NCBI GenBank assembly: GCA_027559495.1
Contig: JAMXSV010000003.1
Coordinates: 992,001 to 1,056,000, forward strand
Reading direction: 5' to 3'
DNA length: 64,000 bases
Origin: Aurifilum marmelostoma
Lineage: Eukaryota; Ascomycota; Sordariomycetes; Diaporthales; Cryphonectriaceae
Made by a program: the position numbers and the translations under genes. Positions 45,095 through 54,317 of this stretch are shown piece by piece (position 1 is the stretch's first letter; each line of letters opens with the position of its first letter). The notes beneath the pieces were generated by a model that had not been told where the DNA came from, made no database searches, and was given only the letters and a program-made list of their open reading frames with translations.

Positions 45095-46765
45095 ATGTAC
45101 AAGCTCGCCCGCAGCCGAGCTCTGGCCTCGGCCTTTGCAGCGCCCAAGGCAAGTAGATATATATAGATCTCTCTCTCTCTCTCTCTCTTTTTTTCCACCT
45201 GGAAAAGATAACAGACATGTGGCCCCCTTGAACACAAGAGTCGCTCTCGCTGACCCCCTCCATCTACTACCGTTGCAGCTGTCTCCCTCCGTCAGACTTC
45301 CCGGCCTCGCCCAACAAAGACGAAACCTCAGCATCCACGAGTACCTGTCCGCCGACCTCCTCCGCCAGGTATGCAGTCTTGTCTCTCTCTCGTCGTCGTC
45401 GTCGACGAAACGCCGCCAAGGATTCACAGGGGCTAATTATAACTTTTCTCATTGTCTGTGCTCATTAGTATGGCATCGGTGTTCCCAAGGGCGCTGTCGC
45501 AAAGTCGGCTGCCGAGGCCGAGACCGTGGCAAAGGAGATTGGCGGCGAGGACATGGTCATCAAGGCTCAGGTCCTCGCAGGTGGCCGAGGAAAGGGTACC
45601 TTCGACAACGGCCTCAAGGGCGGCGTCCGCGTCATCTACTCGCCCACCGAGGCCAAGATGTTTGCCGAGCAGATGATCGGCCACAAGCTCATCACCAAGC
45701 AGACGGGCGCCGGCGGCAGGCTCTGCAACTCGGTCTACATCTGCGAGCGCAAGTTTGCCCGCCGCGAGTTCTACCTGGCCGTCCTCATGGACCGCGCCTC
45801 CCAGGGCCCCGTCATCGTCTCCTCGTCCCAGGGCGGCATGGACATCGAGGGCGTCGCCAAGGAGAACCCCGAGGCCATCCACACCACCTACATCGACATC
45901 AACGTCGGCGTCACCGACGACATCGCCCGCGACATCGCCACCAAGCTGGGCTTCAGCGAGCAGTGCGTCGAGGAGGCCAAGGACACCATCCAGAAGCTGT
46001 ACAAGATCTTCTCCGAGAAGGACTCGACCCAGATCGAGATCAACCCCCTGTCCGAGACCTCGGACCACAAGGTCATGTGCATGGACGCCAAGTTCGGCTT
46101 CGACGACAACGCCGACTTCAGGCAGAAGGACGTCTTTGAGTGGCGCGACACCACCCAGGAGGACGCCGACGAGGTCCGCGCCGCCCAGTCCGGCCTCAAC
46201 TTCATCAAGCTCGACGGCGACATCGGCTGCCTCGTCAACGGCGCCGGCCTGGCCATGGCCACCATGGACATCATCAAGCTGAACGGCGGCCAGCCCGCCA
46301 ACTTCCTCGACGTCGGCGGCGGCGCCACCCCGGCCGCCATCAAGGAGGCCTTTGAGCTCATCACCAGCGACCCCAAGGTCACCGCCATCTTTGTCAACAT
46401 CTTTGGCGGCATCGTGCGGTGCGACGCCATCGCCCACGGCCTCATCAACACCGTCAAGGCCCTCGACCTCAAGATCCCCATCATCGCCCGCCTGCAGGGC
46501 ACCAACATGGAGCAGGCCCACGCCCTCATCAACGACTCGGGCATGAAGATCTTCTCCATCGATGACCTGCAGAGCGCGGCCGAGAGGTCCGTGCAGCTCT
46601 CCAAGGTTGTCAAGATGGGTAAGTCCCGGAAGGTTTCTTCTACTTTCTGTTTCTCTGTTTCATAACCCCTCCTCTCTCCCCTTTCCGCGTGGCATGAAAG
46701 CTGACAAGGTTATCCCACCAGCGCGGGATATCGATGTCGGCGTTGAGTTCTCTCTGGGTATCTAA
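45095..46765 (+). CDS. LSC2: Succinyl-CoA ligase beta subunit, mitochondrial
   Basis: Four exons (45095-45148, 45279-45368, 45469-46618, 46722-46765) give 445 residues. Residues 1-36 are an Arg/Ala-rich matrix-targeting sequence; the mature protein begins near NLSIHEYLSADLL. The ATP-grasp part contains QVLAGGRGKGTFDNGLKGGV, then EINPLSE and MDAKFGFDDNAD, which hold nucleotide and metal. The C-terminal domain has NGAGLAMATMDIIKLNGG, FLDVGGGA and VNIFGGIVRCDAIAHGL. Known role: with the alpha subunit it converts succinyl-CoA to succinate with ATP or GTP formation in the TCA cycle. Intron 1 (45149-45278) has a GC donor, AAG|GCAAGT; the nearby GT sites break the frame with the CAG acceptor. At intron 3 an upstream AG (46700) would also be in frame and add seven residues; I prefer the later acceptor because a CTGAC branch site overlaps the first. 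Confidence 0.96.
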
Positions 46766-47254
46766 TCGGAGCCTTGTGTACGTCGGGGGACGGGGGGTTT
46801 TTTCTCTCTTCCTCCTGTGTATTATCTCACATACGGGGGGCGGGTCTTGTTTTTCTCACTCTACAATTATCGTTGGGGACCGCGCAGCAGCAAAGGATAG
46901 ACTTTGGTGGAGAATTCACGGCACTTGCATCAGAAACATGGTGAACCTTTTGCTTTCCATGTTCAACTGGACCTTGCGAATATCTTGCACCAATTGCGGT
47001 TGCTTTTTTTGTGTGCCACATCTATTTATTGTCTCTCGTCTCTACCTCGGTTCACGGTAGAGTCTCGAGGGTGCTCAAGTATGAATGCTGACTTTTCTAG
47101 CGTCTCCTCTCAATGGCACGGATATCAATAATCCGGCGAGTTAAGGTGGACATGGATGTTCGTTTAAACCTTGTCTATAAAGTCCCCCCCCCCCTTTTTT
47201 TTTTCCCGAGAAAACCCCCCGCCCCCGAGAAACAATCAGATGGAAAGAAAGAAC
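46766..47254. other. Intergenic region between convergent LSC2 and membrane-protein gene
   Basis: About 490 bases holding the 3' ends of two convergent genes, with a C/T homopolymer pair at 47185-47205. No gene is supported. Confidence 0.5.
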
Positions 47255-47811
47255 CTACCCCATTTGCTGGTACAGCACGTATATGACGCCAAGCTGCACC
47301 AACATGCTATAGAAGCCCCCCACCGCCAACTGGTTGATGGTAGCGCAGACAAGGAACAGCCTGACGGCGACAGGCGAGAACGCGGTGCTGCCCGGGACCG
47401 GCTGGGCGGTCTCGGCGGTCCCGCTCCCGGAGCTGAGCTGGGCCTGGAGCCTGCAGCGGAGGATCTCGACGTCCCCGAGGGCCTTGCGGAGCTTGCGGTC
47501 GAGCATGGGCACCGTGTTGCCGGTGGGGAGGGCGAGGGGGTGGGTCGTTGTCTCTGTAGTAGTAGTAGTAGTAGTAGCAGCAGCAGAGAGCAGCTGGGCG
47601 CGGAGACGGTAGTGAGAGGAGGAGGGGAGGGGCCTGGGTCTGCGGAAGGGGTTGGGCGGGTAGGCCTGCTCGTTGGGGATGCGGTTGCCCCGGAGGGGTT
47701 GTGGGTTGTAGCCGGGGACCGCGGTATCGTGGGAGGGGCGGCTGCCGTCGTCGGGGCGTTGGCCGAAGATGAGGTTTGTTTTGTGGGGGTTGCGGGAGAA
47801 GGGGGTGGGTG
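47255..47811 (-). CDS. Unrecognised protein with C-terminal membrane segments, 5' end unresolved
   Basis: This minus-strand frame has clear C/G third-position bias from an AG acceptor at about 47812 to the TAG at 47255, about 184 residues. It opens APTPFSRNPHKTNLIFGQRP, passes a Pro/Arg/Ser-rich region and a low-complexity AAATTTTTTT run (a TAG/CAG triplet repeat on the plus strand), and then MLDRKLRKALGDVEILRCRL, a likely helix. The end (VRLFLVCATINQLAVGGFYS, then LVQLGVIYVLYQQMG) forms one or two membrane segments. No in-frame ATG starts the upstream part, so a 5' exon is missing; an in-phase candidate exon ends at the GTAAGA donor at 47925 but I could not find its start codon. The in-frame ATG at 47512 would give only 85 residues. 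Function unknown. Confidence 0.6.
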
Positions 47812-50228
47812 CTGGGGGGCTGGTTTACCGTTTTGGTCCTGAGTATTGGTTTTCTTCTTACCTTGTCCATCTTTTTTTTTTTTCTTTTTCCCTTCCTCTT
47901 CCTTTTTCTTTCTGGGTTTTCTTACCTTGGGGCTCTTTGGATAGGGAGGGTTTGACCTTGTCGAGAGGTTCTTGTGCTGACCTGGATCTTGGCTCAACTC
48001 TGAGCTGCTTTAGCTTTCTGTTTTCTCGATGGTATCAAGTTGAGTTTGTGTATTCTCTACAGACTTGACAATGTGGCTAGCAGAGTTGTATGGCTTGAGG
48101 TTATGTATGTACTGTGTCATTCTACAGAACATGTGCAGATTATCATTGAGGTGGCTGAGCTTATAGCCATAATCAGAGAAAAAAAAAGGAAACAATGACG
48201 GTGACATGTATACTTTTCTCCACCACAGACAAGTAAAATGCACTTTGAAGGGAAAAAAAGGTTTTCTGAAAGTTTCTTTTAAATCGAACCCTTTGTTCAT
48301 TCTGTTGAAACATTATTTTTCTTTCCCCCCTCATATGCAGCAAGCCTGTTTGTCCTGCCGTTGCTGCAGGACGCCTTTGTCTAGCCGAGACAAGAGCCTT
48401 GTGCGAGCCGGAATCTCCATGACAGTGTCTTGTCTCAAAAAAAAAATAACCTCAGTACTCGTCACACAGTACTCTTTCGTACACGGGTCAACTTGCCTTC
48501 TAAGCTAGGTAGAAAGGACTTTTATCCTGGCGGTGAGAGAGTTGCTCGCTGACCGACTCACTCTGCCCGGGCAAAGCCAGCAGGACGCAGCGTCTCATCG
48601 CATCACCCGTCCCCTGTTCAGCCAGGCGGTCCCGGCCTTGCCTTGTTTCCGGGTTCGAGCAGACTGGATGGTGGCAAGTCTAGGCTGTCATTACTTGACA
48701 TGCCATTGAGGTGTATATGAGGGGTGAGGATTGATTGAAGGATAGTAGTTGCCACGTTCTGCCCCCACCTAATCATTGCATACAATAGACACATCAGCTC
48801 GACACGCAGGTGGAAGGAGAGACGAGGCAGCTGCATGCACGCACACACACAGAGGCTGAGGGTAAGCAAACAAGCAGGCCAAGTTGGCTGGGTTGCAGCA
48901 CTGTGCTGACGAGCCCGCCCCATTTTCCAATGCAACATAACGATGATCCTGTCCCAGTCGCCGCCCTGTCATAGTATGATAGGAAGAAAAGCCTCTTGCC
49001 TCTCAGACTTGCAGACAATATTGCAACAGTAGCAATGCACATGCACTCACACACACACACAAACACATAGGTACTACTTTGGGGCGATATCTGGTGGGCT
49101 ATTTTACCGCTCGTTGCGGCCCCCCCCCCTCCTGCAGGGACGGCACATAATGAGCGGCCCGGGTGGGTGGTACGGGGAACAAATTGTGGGTGAGGTGACG
49201 TGCATAGCTGGCCAGTGATGCTTACATTAATGGTCCCAGTACACATATGGACTTCATTAACATTGCAGCATGTGTGGTTGCATGCTGCAAATGTGACGAA
49301 AAGGGCCCGGGGGGGGGGCCAAGGGGGTGGGCCGTGATGATGATGATCATCAGCAGCAGCAGTCGTCCTCTCCGGACGGGCAGGTCTGCATTGCCATCTT
49401 CATTCTTTCTCGTGTGGCAGGTACCCTGGCGAGCGGCTGGTGGACGATCTGTATGTCGAGCACACGGCACGGGCGAGCTGAGCCGCCGCGGGTGGTGTCG
49501 TCGGTGCATGTCAGCCAGTCGCCAGCACGGGTGGGACACCGACTTTTCGCGGGATTGAATCTAATTTTGAGGGCAGGAGGAGAAGGGGGGGGGGGCACGA
49601 GCGGCCCATGGATGGATGTAACGACCAGGAGATGTGAGCAAAGATGGAAGGGTAAAAGATTGAAGGATGGGGGGGGGGGAAGTCATGCAAGTACGACGCA
49701 TAAAAGAACACAAAAAAAAAAAAAAAAGACTAAAAGACTTCGCGTCGCGAGTGACTCGCCAGCGCTTCGGGATGGTGCATGGAGAAGACTTGTTCATAGG
49801 GGGGTCTCGTACATAAGAACAGGGGGGAAGAATAAATTGTATAATTATATATAGGATGGCTGGCTCCCCACGAACGAAAAAGAAAGGAAACGAACAGAAG
49901 CCCATATGATAGACAGCGAGCTCTAGAACTTTTCCATCTATCTCATCCACATCTTCACTTCTCAAGACCAGGAGGAGTGGACCTCACATCACAAATTGGG
50001 AATCGCCTCACCTTATTCTTATTCTCTGAGACCCACAACTGCGGCTCAATTCCGACATACCCCCGGGAGAGACTCACTGTTGATCGAATACCAATACACC
50101 AAAAAAAAAAAAAAAAAAGGACAAGACGAATCCCGTGTCTTTCCGAGGCCAGCCTAATTTATTACAAGAAGACCCTTGCCTTGCCGTTTCGGTATCATCG
50201 AAAACAAACAAAGAGGAAAAAAAAAAAA
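47812..50228. other. Gene-poor stretch, probable 5' part of the preceding minus-strand gene
   Basis: About 2.4 kb. The left end should contain the missing 5' exon(s) and promoter of the gene at 47255-47811. The remainder holds homopolymers (C10 near 49121, G-runs near 49310, 49585 and 49669, A16 near 49711, A18 near 50101) and no convincing coding frame. Confidence 0.45.
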
Positions 50229-50525
50229 ATGGCCTTCGGCATTCGCGCTTCGAACCATCCCTCCCAACACGCGAGCCCCGACCGGCCCCCTGTCTGTCCC
50301 TGCGCCAGCTGCTTCAACGGTGCCAGCGAGACGGCGGCCCTGCGAGAGGCATGCCGGGCCCCCGCGAAAGAGCTGGGCGATATCATCGTCGTCCCCGTGG
50401 GCTATAGACTACGGCTGTCCAACCCGTTTGCCGGACGCGGCAGGTTTGGGCTGGCGCTGAGGAAGAAGAGGAGCATGGATACTACGGTGTCTGATATGAG
50501 GCCGCTGTCCAAGGCAGAACAATAG
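50229..50525 (+). CDS. Possible small protein, 98 residues, unrecognised
   Basis: Single frame from ATG 50229 (context AAAATGGCC, good for fungi) to TAG 50525. It contains PVCPCASCFNGASETAALRE, with three closely spaced cysteines, then ELGDIIVVPVGYRLRLSNPF and a basic end RFGLALRKKRSMDT. Third positions are C/G-biased in the middle section. No membrane segment and no family recognised. The start lies directly after a 13-A run. It could be a real short gene or a chance frame in a longer 5' region. Confidence 0.42.
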   Translation: MAFGIRASNHPSQHASPDRPPVCPCASCFNGASETAALREACRAPAKELGDIIVVPVGYRLRLSNPFAGRGRFGLALRKKRSMDTTVSDMRPLSKAEQ

Positions 50526-51340
50526 GGCTTGGGATCAATGGTGGTTACATGAAGGCTGATGGTTGGGTTTGGAAAGACAGGTGGAATGTAGACGAGTTGC
50601 TTTTGCATCCGTCTTCTGCCATGTTGCTGACGTCGACATGATGGCGCTGCTATATTGTAACCCAGGGATTGGTGTCGGGATTCAGTGTCTCACAAAGAGA
50701 CCTCGCAGGCTCGAGGCTATGGGACGTTGGACGAGACGGACGGTATATTTCCGTGGGTAAATCACGGAGCCTGGGCCAGATCATGTCTCTGAAGCATTTC
50801 ACCTGGTAATGGCGTACATGTGTGCTGAATGGCATGGTTTGGAACCTGATGAGATAAAATGGCTTTGGGTAGTATCCGTGAATGATGCTAACAAAAGAAG
50901 ACAAAAAGAAGGTGATCTAAATTAATATCCTCACAGTATTCGTGCCCGCACGTATGCTTATGACGTCATCTTGGCGATGCTTCCACGTACAGCAGGTACA
51001 CAGTACATACCCTGTAAGCACTACAGTAGTAGAACTCTACAACTCTGAACAGCCTTCAAGTACATTCCGCCTCTCTCGGGATGTTGTCTCGACTGGTGCA
51101 CTTCGCAACACATCCTTGGTACTGCATACAAGTATAGACTATATCCGATACATATTGCTACATACTACACTACTCCCTTGGAGTTGGTCAGGCCAGTGTC
51201 CACACGGTCCCTCCCTCCCTCTATCTTCCCCCTCCCAACTCTCGTATCTGATGTTGCGCAACACTTCGCATCTAATTCACTGAGCAGTCAGCCAGTCCAT
51301 CTTGACAGACACGACGCGATCCCCTCACAAGCTGCCCAAG
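50526..51340. other. Intergenic region upstream of ketosamine kinase
   Basis: About 815 bases, partly AT-rich, with several AGTACAGTA-like segments between 50990 and 51180. Presumed promoter of the kinase gene. No gene is supported. Confidence 0.5.
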
Positions 51341-52648
51341 ATGATGATGTTCCCTGGTACTACTCCTGTGTTCTTACCGCCAGTGAACCCTGGCATGTTG
51401 GAACTCGTCGGGATAGACCCCGACACTGCCGACTTTGAAGACCACGGAGGCTCAGACTTTGCCTTGACCTTCCAGCTCTCAGGCCTCAGGAATGGAGTCC
51501 GAGTATCCTTTTTTGTGAAGGAGGGCAGGGGTCAAGAGACAAAGACTATGTTCAAGGGTACAATTCCTATTCTCTCTTTCTTTCCCCCCTCCCCCCTCTC
51601 CCAAGACACACACAGCACACTAATTCCAAATTATTCTGTTCACATGCCTTGAACTGTAGAAGAGGGAGAGGAAAGAAGAAGGGGAAAAAAAAAAAAAAAA
51701 AAAAACGCCATGGGGATAGGCCAGGTTACCTATGAGACGCTGACAGTCTTTCTGTCCAGGAGAGCACGAGTCGCTCAACGCGATCCACGCCGTCGTGCCT
51801 AAATTTTGCCCCATGTCACATGGCTACGGACAAGACGCCCGGGACGATGACTACTCCTTCCTCGTCACCGATTTCATCAACATGCGGGCCACAAGCCCGC
51901 CCGGGTCCGGCAGGTCCCTGGCGGCGAAGCTGGCGCAGCTGCACAAGGCACCGGCCCCCATCCCCGAGGGCTACGACAAGCCCATGTTTGGGTTCCCCGT
52001 GCCGACGTGCTGCGGGTCCACGGTGCAGGACAACTCGTGGAAGCCGACCTGGGCCGAGTTCTACGCCGACAACAGGATACGCGCCATCGGCAGGACCTGC
52101 CTCAGTGCCAACTCCCACCGGAGCGGCGGGGAGGACCTCGAGCTCAAGGAGGCCATCGAGACCACCGCCGCCAAGGTCGTGCCGCGGGTGCTGGGCGAGG
52201 ACACGATGGGGCCTCTCACGCCCTCCCTCGTGCACGGCGACCTGTGGAGCGGGAACCACGGGCGCGGGATCCTTGCCGGCCAGGGAGGCGTCGAGAATGT
52301 CGTCTTCGACCCGTCGTGTGTCTACGCGCACTCCGAGTACGAGCTGGGCATCATGCGCATGTTTGGCGGGTTCGGGAGCGCCTTCTGGAAGGAGTATGAG
52401 CGGCTGGTGCCCAAGGCTGAGCCCAAGGCCGAGTGGGAAGACCGCATGGCGCTCTATGAGCTGTGAGCCTCCCTCTGCTTCTCCCCCCCCCCCCCCACAG
52501 ATGACAAGAGGCATTGTTTTCTGCCGGGATCTAACAGAAACGTGTCCGGTGCAGGTATCACAATCTCAACCACTACGCACTGTTCGGTGGAGGCTATAGA
52601 TTTACCGCGCTGGGCATCATGAGGAAGCTCATCGGAAAATACGGGTAA
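51341..52648 (+). CDS. Ketosamine-3-kinase / fructosamine-kinase family protein
   Basis: Exons 51341-51557, 51760-52462 and 52555-52648 give 337 residues. The fold is that of aminoglycoside-phosphotransferase-like kinases: GSDFALTFQLSG (variant nucleotide loop), FFVKEGRGQETKTMFKGEHE with the ATP-binding Lys and family Glu, FLVTDFINM hinge, the catalytic loop LVHGDLWSGNHG (Asp as base) and VVFDPSCVYAHSEYELGI, the metal-binding Asp motif. The end NHYALFGGGYRFTALGIM is typical of the fructosamine-kinase family. Known role of the family: phosphorylates sugar adducts on protein lysines so that they fall off (deglycation). The start is the first ATG after an in-frame stop at 51281. Intron 2 contains C14 ending in CACAG at 52500, but frame and homology demand the later acceptor at 52554. 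Confidence 0.88.
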
Positions 52649-52897
52649 GCGCACACGAGGCTTTTCGCATCATCATCAACTCCACTGGTCCCTTGACTGT
52701 GTATAATCCCAGAACTGGCTGTCTGGGTCGACAACATGGGCTCACACCAATCTGGCAGAGATCAGACGGGCGGAGAGGCAGAAGGGTCGGTAGGGCAAGG
52801 TGCCACCGGGGTGGATCCGAGCCGACCCGCCGACGCGCCGTCGCTGCCAGGACTATCTCTTCTTGAGTGATTAAATTCGGCCCTAAATTCAAGAGGT
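52649..52897. other. Short intergenic region before tRNA-Gly
   Basis: About 250 bases of kinase 3' flank. Nothing recognisable. Confidence 0.5.
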
Positions 52898-52968
52898 GCG
52901 CAAATGGTTTAGTGGTAAAATCCATCGTTGCCATCGATGGGCCCCCGGTTCGATTCCGGGTTTGCGCA
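52898..52968 (+). tRNA. tRNA-Gly (GCC)
   Basis: A 71-base cloverleaf without intron: acceptor GCGCAAA/TTTGCGC with discriminator A, anticodon stem CATCG/CGATG around loop TTGCCAT (anticodon GCC), T arm CCGGG-type with GGTTCGATTCC box B. It is nearly identical to yeast tRNA-Gly(GCC). Confidence 0.97.
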
Positions 52969-54317
52969 TAACTTTTGGCATTTTTTGTTCTCATTTGGGG
53001 GGTTTTGGCAGGCGTCGTGGGGAATCAAGAATGTTGATAAGGACATTCTGGGGTCTTTTATTTTTATTTTTATTTTCTCTCTTCTCTTTCTATGGGCTCA
53101 CGAGATCTGTATTGACACTAGAAGTCTTGCTTCGGTGTGCCCTGCCTAGAAATTTCAAAAGGCTTTCAAACATTGAGGTCATTGGCTGTTGAGCCACATG
53201 GCCATGTGTACAGCTGTCATGGTCACACACACACACATATGTACCACCCCTGGCTGTGTGTACACCTGTTTTGCCCAGTGTTGGGGAGGGAAACTGTTGG
53301 GGGGTTTGGTCTTAGCAGGTGACTGCAGGATGTCCACTCATAATGGCCTTGGAGGTTCTGGAGCTGGGGCCAGGGCGGTGGGCCTTGATTAGAATGCTGC
53401 TGACGAAGGAGAGTTGAGGTTGAAAATGATGATGTTGTGAAGTACTGGTCTGTCTGTCAAGGTGCTCTAGTCTCTCCTTGCCTGTGAAAATTGTTTCGAG
53501 ATGAATTGAACAATGAATATCAGATGAGGACAGGGGTAGCAGCACTTTTTTTTCCCCCCTCGTATACAGGGGCTGAGGGCTACTGTAGTGGCTCCTGACC
53601 TGTGCAGGTATTGTATGTACAGGCGATCACCATCCAAACATGAGGATTGAAGGTGAGAGGGAGACTTGTGATGCGTTCTGGATACTTCTTTACCTTTTGA
53701 CAACCTCTGGCACTTAGATTCTCTTTGTATTAGTCACTATAGATGGCTGTGAGATTCAAGCCAAGTCAACCTGTCCAGGTGATCTGGGCCTGGTGACGAC
53801 AAGCTGGACTGATCTGGACCTCGAGTGAGGTATCGAGGTATCTCCCCCAAGTACCCACTGCGCCTATTGTACTGCTAGTGCTAGCAGGTACCCTGTCATA
53901 CATAGTATGCATACCGCAGCGCTAGGTACTATGATAGCTGTCTCCGGCCACTGGACCCCTGTCGCTGTCCAGGTAGCTGGTCCCGCTGGCCACCGAGCCT
54001 GGCACCAGGACATGCCAACTTGCTGCTTGCAAGCATGGTCGTGGCCACATGTGAGCCGAACATTGTCTACCCATCCAACCATTCGACCTGTCCGTCCGGC
54101 TTGCTTGGTCCTACTGCACCAGTGGCCTCTTCTTTTTTTCTTCTTTTTCTTCTCCCTCCCTTCTAGAGCAATTCCTCTGCCGTATCGTCACACGGCATCA
54201 AGCATGGCCCTATCCTCTTTCTGATCTGGACCTACTATTCTGACCACTCCTCTGCTGCTACCACTACTGCAACCTCGACTTGCTTCTTCTGCTCCTGTCG
54301 CCAACCACCAACCTATC
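52969..54317. other. Intergenic region tRNA-Gly to SEY1
   Basis: About 1.35 kb with the tRNA terminator at the left and the SEY1 promoter/5' UTR at the right. A (CA)n tract lies near 53225-53237 and a TTCTTCTTTTTC tract near 54128-54150. No coding frame is supported. Confidence 0.5.
52973..52986 (+). terminator. Pol III terminator of tRNA-Gly
   Basis: TTTT at 52973-52976, five bases after the tRNA, followed by T6 at 52981-52986. Confidence 0.8.

Noticed and set aside
45433..46521. 362-codon minus-strand frame opposite LSC2
   Set aside because: Shadow of the strongly biased LSC2 exon 3; composition is Val/Asp/Gly repeats without family match.
48648..48665. Second box-B-like sequence GGGTTCGAGC
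   Set aside because: No A box or stems upstream; chance match.
52463..52500. Alternative acceptor CACAG at 52500 in the ketosamine-kinase gene
   Set aside because: Using it breaks the frame to the conserved NHYALFGGGYR end; the acceptor at 52554 restores it.
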